Assembly (NCBI GenBank): GCA_946479075.1
Contig: CAMLDT010000042.1
Span: 1 to 20,201, forward strand
Direction: 5' to 3'
Source of the DNA: an uncultured Polaromonas sp.
GTDB lineage: Bacteria > Pseudomonadota > Gammaproteobacteria > Burkholderiales > Burkholderiaceae
DNA length: 20,201 nt
A program made the position numbers and the translations under genes. The notes below the pieces were generated by a model. The model did not search any database and was not told the origin of the DNA. It worked only from the letters and a program-made list of their open reading frames with translations. Positions 6,277 to 14,009 of the stretch are shown here, one piece after another; positions within the stretch are counted from its first letter, which is position 1, and each line of letters starts with the position of its first letter.

Positions 6277-7476
6277 ATGAAAAAATCCCTAGTTGCTCTG
6301 GCTGCACTCGCAGTTGCTGGCGGCGCTTTCGCTCAGTCTTCCGTTACCCTGTCCGGCATCGTCAAAGGCGGCGTTGCACAGACCAAATATTCCAATGGTG
6401 CTGCTGGTACCAATGGCAATGGTTTCAGCGTTGCTGACGGCTCGTCGCGTTTCATCATCGGCGGCACTGAAGACCTCGGTGGCGGCCTGAAGGCTGTTTT
6501 CCAGATCGACACCCGTTTCCGCGTTGACGACAACGGTGGCTCCAGCACCGCTGGCGCTGCTGGTGCAGGCACTCTGACCGCTTATTCTGCTCCTAGCCAA
6601 CTCGCTGGTGGTAACACCTTCGTCGGCCTGAGCGGCGGCCTTGGCATGATCCAGCTGGGCAAAATGGACACTCACTACTGCCTGGGCTCTGACCAGCACG
6701 GTGCTCGCTCCACAGCTCTGCAGGCTTCCAGCTGCGCACTGCTCGGCTTCGTAGGTTCTGTTGCTGCTCCGATCGCCAACACCAGCCGTTCGGTCAACAT
6801 GATCCGTTACACCACACCTAACTTCGCTGGCTTCCAAGCTCAGGCCAACTACAGCAGCAACTGGCAAGGTCCAGAAGGCGTGACCGCCGTCACTCCTACC
6901 GCTCCTGCTGGTTCTGTAGGCGATGCAGGCAAAGGCAAAGCAATGAACTTCGGCCTGAACTACGGCAACGGTCCTCTGAAAGCCGGCGTCTCTTTCTGGG
7001 ATGCCAAGTCTGAAGACCGTCGCGTTGGTTCTGCAATGGCTGACCAGAAAGCCGGCACTGCTTTCATCGACTGGAACTTCGGCGTGGCCACTGTTGGCCT
7101 GACTTATGACCAGTCCCAAATCGAAAGCACTGCAGTAACGACTGGTGTTGTTACCGACGTCAAGCGTCGCGCATGGTCTATCCCTGTGACCGTGCCGCTC
7201 GGCGCTGGCACCTTCCTGTTCACCTACACCAAAGCACGTGACATGACCGGTAGCGGCGCTGCTGCTGGTGCAAATACCGGCGCTACGCTGGTGTCCGTCG
7301 GCTATGACTACTCCTTGTCCAAGCGCACATCGCTGGGTGTGTCGTATGCCAAGCTGAACAATGACACCCGTGCTGGCTACGCGCTGTACACGCAATCGGC
7401 TCTGAACGGCACGGGCAACAACGCTGCCGGTCAGGATGCCAGCCAGCTGTACCTGGGCATTCGCCACGCTTTCTAA
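6277..7476 (+). CDS. Gram-negative porin, Burkholderiales trimeric type
   Basis: A 399-residue outer-membrane general-diffusion porin. The signal peptide is MKKSLVALAALAVAGGAFA, cleaved before QSSVTLSG, which is the usual mature start in this family. The first strands (VTLSGIVKGGV, SRFIIGGTEDLGGGLKAVFQIDTRF) and the constriction-loop region (TFVGLSGGLGMIQLGKMD) are typical, and the last strand YLGIRHAF ends in the Phe needed for BAM assembly. ATG 6277 is chosen because the signal peptide starts there and GGAG lies about 10 nt upstream; the frame is open further upstream. Two cysteines, C135 and C153, in the loop after the constriction strand could form a disulfide. Codon choice differs from neighbours, with many GCT, GTT and CGT codons, as expected for a highly expressed gene. 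Monocistronic, ending in a strong terminator. Confidence 0.95.
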   Translation: MKKSLVALAALAVAGGAFAQSSVTLSGIVKGGVAQTKYSNGAAGTNGNGFSVADGSSRFIIGGTEDLGGGLKAVFQIDTRFRVDDNGGSSTAGAAGAGTLTAYSAPSQLAGGNTFVGLSGGLGMIQLGKMDTHYCLGSDQHGARSTALQASSCALLGFVGSVAAPIANTSRSVNMIRYTTPNFAGFQAQANYSSNWQGPEGVTAVTPTAPAGSVGDAGKGKAMNFGLNYGNGPLKAGVSFWDAKSEDRRVGSAMADQKAGTAFIDWNFGVATVGLTYDQSQIESTAVTTGVVTDVKRRAWSIPVTVPLGAGTFLFTYTKARDMTGSGAAAGANTGATLVSVGYDYSLSKRTSLGVSYAKLNNDTRAGYALYTQSALNGTGNNAAGQDASQLYLGIRHAF

Positions 7477-7482
7477 TCCCAC

Positions 7483-7498
7483 GCTGGCTTAAGCCAGC
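7483..7498. repeat. 16-bp perfect palindrome after the porin stop
   Basis: GCTGGCTT followed at once by AAGCCAGC, 6 bases after the porin stop codon. It would fold as a hairpin with a TTAA tip in the mRNA 3' end, upstream of the main terminator. It may protect the message from 3' decay. Confidence 0.55.
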
Positions 7499-7517
7499 TT
7501 GAGATTCAAAGCTCAAA

Positions 7518-7551
7518 AGCCGCCAAGTCTTCGGACTTGGCGGCTTTTTTT
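7518..7551 (+). terminator. Strong intrinsic terminator of the porin gene
   Basis: Perfect 12-bp stem AGCCGCCAAGTC/GACTTGGCGGCT closed by the very stable TTCG tetraloop and followed by a run of T (7546-7551). It lies 41 bases after the porin stop. The A-rich bases just before the stem make it weakly usable from the minus side also. Confidence 0.95.
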
Positions 7552-7645
7552 ATTTCTGAGCCGTGCTTTTACTCGGCCGAGCAGGTGACCAGCGTGGCTG
7601 GCGCACTCCCAAACCCCACTATCATCGAAGGCAGAAAGTAAGCTC

Positions 7646-9235
7646 ATGAAATCGCCCACCCAAAAAACATCTGTGTCGCCAGGGCACGGCCTCCAGCCTG
7701 CCGACTACCTCAAGAAAATCCTGACAGCCCGTGTTTATGACGTGGCCGTCGAGTCGGCCTTGGAACCGGCCAAAAACCTGAGCCGCCGCGTACACAACAC
7801 GGTGCTGCTCAAGCGCGAAGACCAGCAGCCGGTGTTCAGTTTCAAGCTGCGCGGCGCCTATAACAAGATGGCGCACCTGAGCCCGGCGCAACTCCAGAAG
7901 GGCGTGATCTGCGCCTCGGCCGGCAACCACGCACAGGGTGTGGCTCTGGGCGCGCACAAACTGGGCACGCGCGCGGTCATCGTGATGCCGGTCACCACAC
8001 CGCAGGTCAAGGTCGATGCCGTTCGCGCGCTGGGCGGCGAAGTGATTCTGCATGGCGACAGCTATTCCGATGCCTACCTGCACGCGGTCACGCTGGAGAA
8101 AAAAAACGGCCTGACCTTTGTGCACCCGTTTGACGATCCGGACGTGATCGCCGGCCAGGGCACGATTGCCATGGAAATCCTGCGCCAGATCCAGATGATC
8201 GGCAAAGGATCACTGGACGCGGTGTTTGTCGCCATCGGTGGCGGCGGACTGATCTCGGGCGTGGCCAACTACATCAAGGCGGTGCGGCCCGAGGTCAAGG
8301 TCATCGGCGTGCAGATGAGCGATTCGAATGCGATGGCGCTGTCGGTCGGCGCGGGCAAACGCGTGACGCTGCCGGATGTGGGCCTGTTTGCCGACGGCAC
8401 CGCCGTCAAGCTGGTCGGGGAGGAAACCTTCCGCATCAGCCGGGCGCTGGTCGATGAGTTCATCACGGTGGACACCGACGCCGTCTGCGCTGCCATCAAG
8501 GACGTGTTCATCGACACGCGCAGCATCGTCGAACCGTCCGGCGCCATGAGTGTGGCGGCCATCAAGCAGTACGTGGCTACCCACAAGACCAGGGGCGAGA
8601 CCTACGCGGCCATTTTGTGCGGCGCCAACATGAACTTCGACCGCCTGCGCTTTGTCGCCGAGCGGGCCGAGGTCGGCGAAGAGCGCGAGGCGCTGTTTGC
8701 GGTGACGATTCCCGAGGAGCGCGGCAGCTTCCGGCGTTTTTGCGAACTGATTGGCGAACTGCCCGGCGGCCCGCGCAGCGTGACTGAGTTCAACTACCGC
8801 ATCAGCGACGCCAGCCAGGCCCATGTGTTTGTCGGCCTGACCACGCATGGCAAGGGCGAAAGTATCAAGATCGCCAGCAACTTCAGCAAGCACGGCTTCA
8901 AGGCGCTGGACCTCACGCATGACGACCTGGCCAAGGAACACATCCGCCACATGGTGGGCGGCCACACGGCACTGTCGAAGAACGAACGGCTGCTGCGTTT
9001 TGTGTTTCCCGAGCGGCCCGGTGCGCTGATGAAGTTTTTGTCGGCCATGCAGCCCGGCTGGAACATCAGCCTGTTCCATTACCGCAACCAGGGCGCCGAC
9101 TACGGCCGCATCCTGGTCGGTCTGCAGGTTCCCAGGGCCGACAACAAGGCCTTCAAGGCCTTCCTCGACACCCTGGGCTACCCGCACGTGGAAGAAACCA
9201 ACAACCCGGTCTACCGCCTGTTCCTGCAGGCCTGA
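7646..9235 (+). CDS. ilvA: Threonine ammonia-lyase, biosynthetic
   Basis: A 529-residue PLP enzyme converting threonine to 2-oxobutanoate and ammonia, the first step of isoleucine synthesis. The catalytic domain has the PLP lysine K67 in FSFKLRGAYNK, the SAGNHAQG motif (91-98) and the phosphate-binding GGGGLISG (198-205). The C-terminal third carries two ACT-like regulatory domains; the first begins around FAVTIPEERGSFRRFCELIG and the second around LRFVFPERPGALMKFLSAM, the sites of isoleucine/valine control. Full length for the two-ACT (long) class. ATG 7646 is the first start and is preceded only by a weak purine-rich site; a TATCAT box at 7620-7625 could be its -10. It heads a co-directional run into the CWC and cob genes. 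Confidence 0.96.
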   Translation: MKSPTQKTSVSPGHGLQPADYLKKILTARVYDVAVESALEPAKNLSRRVHNTVLLKREDQQPVFSFKLRGAYNKMAHLSPAQLQKGVICASAGNHAQGVALGAHKLGTRAVIVMPVTTPQVKVDAVRALGGEVILHGDSYSDAYLHAVTLEKKNGLTFVHPFDDPDVIAGQGTIAMEILRQIQMIGKGSLDAVFVAIGGGGLISGVANYIKAVRPEVKVIGVQMSDSNAMALSVGAGKRVTLPDVGLFADGTAVKLVGEETFRISRALVDEFITVDTDAVCAAIKDVFIDTRSIVEPSGAMSVAAIKQYVATHKTRGETYAAILCGANMNFDRLRFVAERAEVGEEREALFAVTIPEERGSFRRFCELIGELPGGPRSVTEFNYRISDASQAHVFVGLTTHGKGESIKIASNFSKHGFKALDLTHDDLAKEHIRHMVGGHTALSKNERLLRFVFPERPGALMKFLSAMQPGWNISLFHYRNQGADYGRILVGLQVPRADNKAFKAFLDTLGYPHVEETNNPVYRLFLQA

Positions 9236-9246
9236 CACGCCTTGCC

Positions 9247-9576
9247 ATGACTGCAGCACCGGCCGGCGCGCCAGCCAACTCCTCTTGCCCACGTTGCGGC
9301 GCCGCTTTCCGCTGCGGCATGGTGCGCAGCGACGGGCCGTCCCAAGCAAGCACAGCCCCCATGGGGGGCAGCGCAGTACGCGCAGCGACAAGCGTGGGGG
9401 CAGACATGCATGGTGGGGATACCGAATGCTGGTGCGTCAGGCTGCCTCACCTCATGCCGGTGCTCTCCACGCCCGCATCCACCACCGGCACGGCAGCTGC
9501 CTCCTGCTTTTGTCCCGCCTGCCTTCAACAGATCACCGATGACCGACAACTCAAGCCTTCAGCTGCCTGCGATTGA
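9247..9576 (+). CDS. Cysteine-rich CWC family protein with an in-frame repeat insertion
   Basis: A 109-residue Cys-rich protein. The CWC pattern is present: CPRCGAAFRCGM (C14, C17, C23), the eponymous CWC (C61, C63), then SCFCPACL (C87, C89, C92). These small proteins look like zinc ribbons; their function is unknown to me. Usual members have roughly 25-30 residues less between the CPxCG and CWC parts; here that extra length (about residues 29-57) coincides with a DNA repeat (9331-9402), so it looks like an in-frame insertion. It starts 11 bases after ilvA and its 3' end overlaps the cobT start by 38 bases in another frame, so the last ~16 residues are also outside the conserved part. No ribosome site is evident. 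Likely translated, but function after the insertion is uncertain. Confidence 0.68.
   Translation: MTAAPAGAPANSSCPRCGAAFRCGMVRSDGPSQASTAPMGGSAVRAATSVGADMHGGDTECWCVRLPHLMPVLSTPASTTGTAAASCFCPACLQQITDDRQLKPSAACD
9331..9402 (+). repeat. Interspersed repeat (GGGCCGTCCCAAGC ... AAGCGTGGGGGC type) inside the CWC gene
   Basis: The stretch starts GACGGGCCGTCCCAAGC, has a CCCCCATGGGGGG palindrome and GCAGCGCAGTACGCGCAGCG, and ends AAGCGTGGGGGCAG. I remember closely similar elements in gene ends and gaps of Polaromonas, Variovorax and Rhodoferax. Here it lies in the middle of a conserved Cys-rich frame and adds about 24 codons without a stop. No second copy exists in this window, so repeat status rests on memory. 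Confidence 0.5.
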
Positions 9577-10588
9577 GCCCACCGCTGACGCCGACCTCGC
9601 GGTGCGGCTGCAGCACCGGATTGACCACAAGACCAAGCCGCCGGGCGCGCTCGGCAGGCTGGAGACCCTGGCCTTGCAGCTCGGTTTGATCCAGCGCAGC
9701 GAGGCGATCCGCTTCGACGCACCGCAGATGGTGGTCTTCGCCGCGGACCACGGCATCGCTGCCGAAGGCGTGTCGGCCTTTCCGCAGGCCGTGACGCTGC
9801 AGATGGTCGGCAACATGCTGGCGGGCGGCGCGGCCATCAATGTGTTTGCGCGCCAGCATGGCTTTGCGCTGCAGGTGGTGGACGCCGGTGTGGCCGGGCC
9901 CCTGGCGGCCCATCCGCAATTGCTGCAACGGAAAATCGCCTCCGGCACGGCCAACATCTGCGTCGGCCCCGCGATGTCAATCGCGCAAGCAGTGCAGGCG
10001 CTGCACACCGGCATGGCCGTGGTCAGGGATTTGCCCGGCAACGTGATCGCCTTCGGCGAAATGGGCATTGCCAACACCTCTCCTGCGGCGCTGCTGCTGG
10101 CCCGGCTCGCCGGGCTGCCGCTGGCTGACGTGGTGGGGCGCGGAACCGGGCTCGACGATACGCAGCTTCGCCACAAACAAGCCGTTTTACAACACGCACT
10201 GGACCGCCACCCGGACGCCCAGGAGCCGCTGGCCGTGCTGGCCGCGCTGGGCGGTTTCGAAATCGCGATGATGAGCGGCGCCATGCTGCAGGCCGCCAGC
10301 GAACGGCGCGTGGTGCTGGTCGACGGTTTTATCGCCGGCGCTGCCGCGCTGGTGGCCTGCACCTTGCTGCCGGCCGTGAAGGACTACCTGGTGTTCTGCC
10401 ACCGCTCGGCCGAGCGCGGCCACCACCTGCTGCTGGCGCACCTGCGGGCCACGCCGCTGCTGGATCTGGACATGCGCCTGGGCGAAGGCACCGGCGCGCT
10501 GCTGGCCTGGCCGCTGCTGCAATCGGCTTCACTGTTTCTCGCCGAGATGGCCAGCTTTGATTCAGCCGGCGTCAGCGAAAAAAATTGA
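9539..10588 (+). CDS. cobT: Nicotinate-nucleotide--dimethylbenzimidazole phosphoribosyltransferase
   Basis: A 349-residue enzyme that makes alpha-ribazole 5'-phosphate from nicotinate mononucleotide and the lower-ligand base for cobalamin. Signature blocks: KTKPPGALGRLETLA near the N terminus, VVFAADHGIAAEGVSAFP, TLQMVGNMLAGGAAINVFA, GEMGIANTSPAAL, VLVDGFIAGAAAL and the active-site segment RLGEGTGALLAWPLL with the catalytic Glu at 316. Length is standard. The frame is open upstream to 9410, but the conserved part begins at ATG 9539. It is first of three nucleotide-loop genes; cobS starts 2 bases after its stop. No B12 riboswitch boxes were recognised upstream. Confidence 0.96.
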   Translation: MTDNSSLQLPAIEPTADADLAVRLQHRIDHKTKPPGALGRLETLALQLGLIQRSEAIRFDAPQMVVFAADHGIAAEGVSAFPQAVTLQMVGNMLAGGAAINVFARQHGFALQVVDAGVAGPLAAHPQLLQRKIASGTANICVGPAMSIAQAVQALHTGMAVVRDLPGNVIAFGEMGIANTSPAALLLARLAGLPLADVVGRGTGLDDTQLRHKQAVLQHALDRHPDAQEPLAVLAALGGFEIAMMSGAMLQAASERRVVLVDGFIAGAAALVACTLLPAVKDYLVFCHRSAERGHHLLLAHLRATPLLDLDMRLGEGTGALLAWPLLQSASLFLAEMASFDSAGVSEKN

Positions 10589-10590
10589 AC

Positions 10591-11436
10591 ATGTTGCAGT
10601 TCCTTCGTCACTTCCTTCTCGCCGTCCAGTTTTTCACCCGCATTCCCGTGACAGGGCAGCTGGCCGAATGGGCCGGCTACAGCCCGGCCATGCTGCGCGC
10701 CAGCGCAGCGCATTTCCCCGGCATTGGCTGGCTGGTCGGTGCCGTCGCAGCCGGCGTCTATGCCCTGTTGACCGCCCTGCTTCCGCTGAATCTGTTCACG
10801 CCGCTGGTGGCCGCGGCACTCTCCACCGTCGCCACGGTGCTGCTGACCGGCGCTTTCCATGAAGACGGCCTGGCCGATGTGAGTGACGGACTGGGCGGCA
10901 GCAGCGACGCACCGCGCGCGCTGGAGATCATGAAGGATTCGCGCGTCGGCGCTTTCGGCGCGCTGGCGCTGGTGCTGGCGGTCGGCAGCAAGCTGGCGCT
11001 GATCACCCTGCTGGGTTCCGTCGAGACACCGCTTTCCGGCAGTGAAGACGCCGAGCTGGCCGTGGATCCCTGGCTGGTGCCCGCAGCGCTGTTCGCAGCC
11101 CATGTGGTGTCGCGCGGCTTGCCGCTGCTGCTGATTCGCGTGCTGCCGCATGTGGGCGACACCGCCACGTCCAAATCCAAACCCCTGGCCGACCAGATCA
11201 CGCTGGGCGGCCTGGGTGTCGCTTTTATCTGGTGTTTTTCGGCCCTGGCCCTTGTCAGTTATGCGCTGGACGCTGTCGCTTTGATCGTAGCCTGCAGCTT
11301 CGCCCTGATCGCGCTGCTGTGGATGGGGCGGCTGTTCTCGCGCCGGCTGGGGGGCTTCACGGGCGACTGTCTGGGCGCCACGCAACAGGTCTGTGAGATG
11401 GCCTTCTACCTGGGCCTGGCCGTCGGGGTGGCATGA
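10591..11436 (+). CDS. cobS: Adenosylcobinamide-GDP ribazoletransferase (cobalamin synthase)
   Basis: A 281-residue inner-membrane enzyme joining adenosylcobinamide-GDP with alpha-ribazole (phosphate), the final nucleotide-loop step. Marks: FTRIPVTG near the N terminus, FPGIGWLVG, and the metal-binding GAFHEDGLADVSDGLGG (H90, E91, D92 and following Asp residues), followed by IMKDSRVGAFGALAL; several hydrophobic helices; GGFTGDCLGATQQV near the C terminus. I use ATG 10591, which begins the conserved MLQFLRHFLLAVQFFTRIP, rather than the TTG two codons earlier. Its stop overlaps the cobC-like start (ATGA). One late membrane helix, residues about 217-234, is encoded by a copy of the 48-bp repeat. 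Confidence 0.96.
   Translation: MLQFLRHFLLAVQFFTRIPVTGQLAEWAGYSPAMLRASAAHFPGIGWLVGAVAAGVYALLTALLPLNLFTPLVAAALSTVATVLLTGAFHEDGLADVSDGLGGSSDAPRALEIMKDSRVGAFGALALVLAVGSKLALITLLGSVETPLSGSEDAELAVDPWLVPAALFAAHVVSRGLPLLLIRVLPHVGDTATSKSKPLADQITLGGLGVAFIWCFSALALVSYALDAVALIVACSFALIALLWMGRLFSRRLGGFTGDCLGATQQVCEMAFYLGLAVGVA
11241..11291 (+). repeat. Interspersed ~48-bp repeat, copy 3, inside cobS
   Basis: Starts GGCCCTGGCCCTTGTC, then GCGCTGGACGCTGTC, and ends TTTGATCGTAGC. Left block and tail align with copies at 939-986 and 15101-15148. It is read in the same frame as those two, giving SALALVSYALDAVALIVAC, a membrane helix of CobS. It is more diverged in the middle (GGACGCTGTC for GGCAGCTA), so some similarity could be chance in Ala/Leu-rich GC-rich DNA. 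Confidence 0.5.
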
Positions 11437-12011
11437 AGCTCTGGCTCGTCCGCCATGCGCAGGTGCTGGCAGCCGCAGGCACCTGTTACGGCGCGATGGA
11501 CGTCCCGGTCGATGCTGACGCCACACGTGCATCGGCGGCCGCACTGGCGGAGGCACTGCCTCCCGGCCTGCGGGTCAGCACCTCCCCGCTACAAAGATGT
11601 GAGCAGCTCACGCAGGCGCTGCAAGGGCTGCGACCCGATTTGATCATCAACACAGACGCCCGGCTGCGCGAAATGGACTTTGGCGACTGGGAGGGCCGGC
11701 GCTGGGACACGATTGCGCAGGGTGAGTTCGACGCCTGGACCCACGATTTTGCCGGCCATGCCGTGGGCGGCCATGGGGAGACCGTACGCGCAGTGATGGA
11801 ACGCGTGGGTCAGGCTTTCGACGAATTGCGAAAAAACGATGCCGATGCCGACGCGGTGTGGATCACCCACGCCGGCATCATCCGCGCCGCCCAGTTGCTG
11901 GCCCGGGGCGTCCGCCACGTCGAACGTGCCGACCAGTGGCCGCTGGACGCGACGGCCTGCGGCCAATGGCGCACACTTGAGCTATCGTTCAACCCTTCCC
12001 CTTCCCGCTGA
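11433..12011 (+). CDS. cobC: Histidine phosphatase family protein, probable alpha-ribazole phosphatase
   Basis: A 192-residue member of the phosphoglycerate-mutase-like phosphatases. It carries the catalytic LVRHAQ (R7, H8) at the start, SPLQRCEQL, the acid segment LREMDFGDWEGRRWD, and the second active-site histidine H146 in WITHAGIIRA. The 'MDFGDWEGRRWD' form is typical of alpha-ribazole phosphatases (CobC), which remove the 5'-phosphate of alpha-ribazole phosphate or of cobalamin phosphate. Overlap with the end of cobS (ATGA at 11433-11436) and the cobT-cobS context make CobC function very likely; on sequence alone another sugar-phosphate substrate is possible. Confidence 0.9.
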   Translation: MKLWLVRHAQVLAAAGTCYGAMDVPVDADATRASAAALAEALPPGLRVSTSPLQRCEQLTQALQGLRPDLIINTDARLREMDFGDWEGRRWDTIAQGEFDAWTHDFAGHAVGGHGETVRAVMERVGQAFDELRKNDADADAVWITHAGIIRAAQLLARGVRHVERADQWPLDATACGQWRTLELSFNPSPSR

Positions 12012-12029
12012 AGCAACACAGGCAAGACC

Positions 12030-12998
12030 ATGGCAGCAACGCTCGACGGACAACTGGTGGTGGCGATTTCATCGCGCGCCCTGTTCGATTTTGAAGAAGA
12101 AAACCGCGTCTTCGAAGACGGCATGGTGCAGCCGCCTGTGCCCGGCGCCAAAAAAGACGCGGCCTACATGCAGCTGCAACTGGCCCGGCTCGACGTGCCG
12201 GCCAAACCCGGCGTGGCCTTTTCGCTGGTCAAGAAGCTGCTGGCCTTCAACGAAGCGCCCGATGCCCTGGACGACGCCTCTCCTGCCGCCAAACTGGCGC
12301 AACGTGTCGAAGTGGTGATCCTCTCGCGCAACGACCCGGTCTCGGGCATGCGGGTGTTCCGATCCGCCCAGCACTACGGCCTGAACATCCAGCGCGGCAC
12401 CTTCAACCGCGGAGAGCCGCCCTGGCGCTACCTCAAGCCGCTGCACGCCAACCTGTTTTTGTCGGCCCACCTGAGCGACGTGCGCGATGCCCTGGCGGCC
12501 GGGGTGCCGGCCGCGCAGGTGTACCCGCAGTCGGCGCATGCCAGCGACAAACACCCTCACGAGGTGCGCATTGCCTTCGACGGCGACGCCGTGATTTTTT
12601 CCGACGAGGCCGAACGTGTGTTCCAGGCCCAGGGCCTGTCGGCCTTCCAGGCGCATGAACGCGACAAGGCCGCGCAGCCGCTGCTGGCAGGGCCGTTCAA
12701 GCCGCTGCTCGAAGCGCTGCACCGGCTGCAGAGTGTCGGCACCTCGCGCATGCGCATACGCACGGCGCTGGTCACGGCGCGCAGCGCGCCGGCGCATGAA
12801 CGTGCCATCCGCACGCTGATGGACTGGAACATCGAGGTCGATGAAGCCATGTTTTTGGGCGGCCTGCCCAAGGGCGAATTTCTGCGCGAATTTGAACCCG
12901 ACTTTTTCTTCGACGACCAGACCGGTCATGTCGATTCCGCCTCGCAACACGTGCCATCCGGCCACGTGGTCAGCGGCGTGTCGAACCAGCTGTCCTAG
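12030..12998 (+). CDS. 5'-nucleotidase (cytosolic NT5C1-like family)
   Basis: A 322-residue protein of the bacterial/eukaryotic cytosolic 5'-nucleotidase-I family, which dephosphorylates nucleoside monophosphates. Recognised blocks: LVVAISSRALFDFEEENRVF at the N terminus, VVILSRNDPVSGMRVF, LNIQRGTFNRGEPPWRYLKP, VRIAFDGDAVIFSDEAERVF (HAD-like aspartate motif), RIRTALVTARSAPAHERAI and the near-terminal EFEPDFFFDDQTGHVD. Length fits the family. It starts 18 bases after the cobC-like gene with AGGCAAG just before the ATG, so it may ride on the cob transcript, though no cobalamin role is established. It ends before a repeat that separates it from the convergent crotonase gene. Confidence 0.88.
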   Translation: MAATLDGQLVVAISSRALFDFEEENRVFEDGMVQPPVPGAKKDAAYMQLQLARLDVPAKPGVAFSLVKKLLAFNEAPDALDDASPAAKLAQRVEVVILSRNDPVSGMRVFRSAQHYGLNIQRGTFNRGEPPWRYLKPLHANLFLSAHLSDVRDALAAGVPAAQVYPQSAHASDKHPHEVRIAFDGDAVIFSDEAERVFQAQGLSAFQAHERDKAAQPLLAGPFKPLLEALHRLQSVGTSRMRIRTALVTARSAPAHERAIRTLMDWNIEVDEAMFLGGLPKGEFLREFEPDFFFDDQTGHVDSASQHVPSGHVVSGVSNQLS

Positions 12999-13022
12999 GG
13001 CGTTCACCCGTCTCAGCACCCG

Positions 13023-13085
13023 CCGTTCGGGCCGAGCCTGTTGAAGCCCCGGGGCTGGCCCTTCGACAAGCTCAGGGGCGAACGG
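13023..13085. repeat. Large imperfect inverted repeat between convergent genes (TTCGACAAGCTCAG type)
   Basis: Left arm CCGTTCGGGCCGAGCC-TGTTGAAGCC and right arm GGCCCTTCGACAAGCTC-AGGGGCGAACGG pair over most of their length. This resembles a dispersed inverted repeat I recall in many beta- and other proteobacteria (GTTCGCCCTGAGC-TTGTCGAAGGGC). It occupies nearly all of the 95 bases between the 5'-nucleotidase gene (ends 12998) and the crotonase gene (ends 13094), and could stop transcription from both sides or stabilise 3' ends. Confidence 0.75.
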
Positions 13086-13093
13086 TATCGCAG

Positions 13094-13909
13094 TCAGCGC
13101 CCCTGAAACTTCGCCGGCCGTTTTTCCACAAACGAACGCACACCTTCGGCCGCGTCTTCACTGCGCGACAGGCCTTGCTGCACCGCAATGAAGTCCTGCA
13201 TGGCGGCCAGCGGCCCCTGCTCCACCGCTTTGAGGGCATTGTTGCGCGTGGCCACCACCGCCAGCGGCGCCTGCGCGGCAATGGCCTCGGCGATGCGCAG
13301 CGCCTCGTCCATCACTCGCTCAGCGGGCACCACTTTTTGCACGAAGTTCAGCCTGAGCGCTTCCGCGCTGCCGAACTCGTCGCCGGTCAGCAGGTGCAGC
13401 AGCGCGTTGCCCAGGCCGGCACGTTCGGCCATGCGCAGGGTGGCGCCGCCGGTGGCCATGATGCCGCGCTTGACTTCCAGTTGCGAGAAACGGCAGTTAT
13501 CCGCCGCCACCACGATGTCGGCGGCCAGCATCAGCTCGATGCCCAAGGTGTACGTGATGCCCTGCACCGCCACCACCATGGGTTTGCTGCGGCGCCGGTA
13601 ACCGTCCATGCCGAGGTTGAGCGGATCGACCAGCCCCAGCGGCACGGCTTTTTCACCACGCTGCATCAGCGGCGCAATCGTCGGCAGGTCCAGCCCGGCG
13701 GTGAAGTGCTCGCCCACGGCATGCAACACTCCGACACGCAGCGCCGGATCGTCGTCCAAGCGGGTGTAGGCCTCACCGAGTTCGCGGAACATCTTCGGCG
13801 TGAAGCCGTTGCGTTTGGCCGGGCGGTTGATGGCGATGAGCAGCAAGGGGCCTTGCACCGTGCAGGCTATGCTGCCCTCGGCAGCCGGGGAGGAGGAAGC
13901 GTGGTTCAT
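13094..13909 (-). CDS. Crotonase/enoyl-CoA hydratase family protein
   Basis: A 271-residue crotonase-fold enzyme acting on acyl-CoA thioesters. Seen: INRPAKRNGFT near the N terminus, the first oxyanion-hole part HFTAGLDLP (69-76), the second part QGITYTLGIELMLAADIVVA with Glu125 at the hydratase catalytic position, and Glu145 in FSQLEVKRGIMATGGATLR at the second position. Both acid residues are kept, so hydratase activity is possible. The loop before Glu125 (ITYTLG) departs from the usual Gly-rich form, and an isomerase or other crotonase reaction is also possible. Start ATG 13909 has AGGATGG upstream. Single-gene unit, divergent from the ABC transporter with a 100-base shared promoter region. 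Confidence 0.92.
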   Translation of the reverse strand: MNHASSSPAAEGSIACTVQGPLLLIAINRPAKRNGFTPKMFRELGEAYTRLDDDPALRVGVLHAVGEHFTAGLDLPTIAPLMQRGEKAVPLGLVDPLNLGMDGYRRRSKPMVVAVQGITYTLGIELMLAADIVVAADNCRFSQLEVKRGIMATGGATLRMAERAGLGNALLHLLTGDEFGSAEALRLNFVQKVVPAERVMDEALRIAEAIAAQAPLAVVATRNNALKAVEQGPLAAMQDFIAVQQGLSRSEDAAEGVRSFVEKRPAKFQGR

Positions 13910-13971
13910 GGAACCATCCTAGCGCCGGCTGGTCAGATGACGGTTCGCGCAAGCGACACGGCCCACCCCAC

Positions 13972-13977
13972 TACACT
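13972..13977 (+). promoter_or_regulatory. Possible -10 box for the ABC transporter gene
   Basis: TACACT lies about 33 bases before the ATG at 14010, within the divergent intergenic region. No convincing -35 is seen at standard spacing, so this is tentative. AAGGA (14000-14004) is the ribosome site. Confidence 0.3.
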
Positions 13978-14009
13978 GACGCCATTTTCCCGCCCCATCA
14001 AGGACTTGC

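Noticed and set aside
6289..7482. 397-codon minus-strand frame opposite the porin.
   Set aside because: Antisense shadow of the porin; no ribosome site or family features.
9236..9538. B12 riboswitch upstream of cobT.
   Set aside because: I looked for the conserved B12-box elements and saw none; the space is occupied by the CWC gene.
11588..11635. Minus-strand similarity to the 48-bp repeat inside the cobC-like gene (CAGCCCTTGCAGCG ... TTTGTAGC).
   Set aside because: The encoded residues (SPLQRCEQLTQAL) are a normal conserved part of histidine phosphatases and the match is loose and in the opposite orientation, so chance similarity is more likely.
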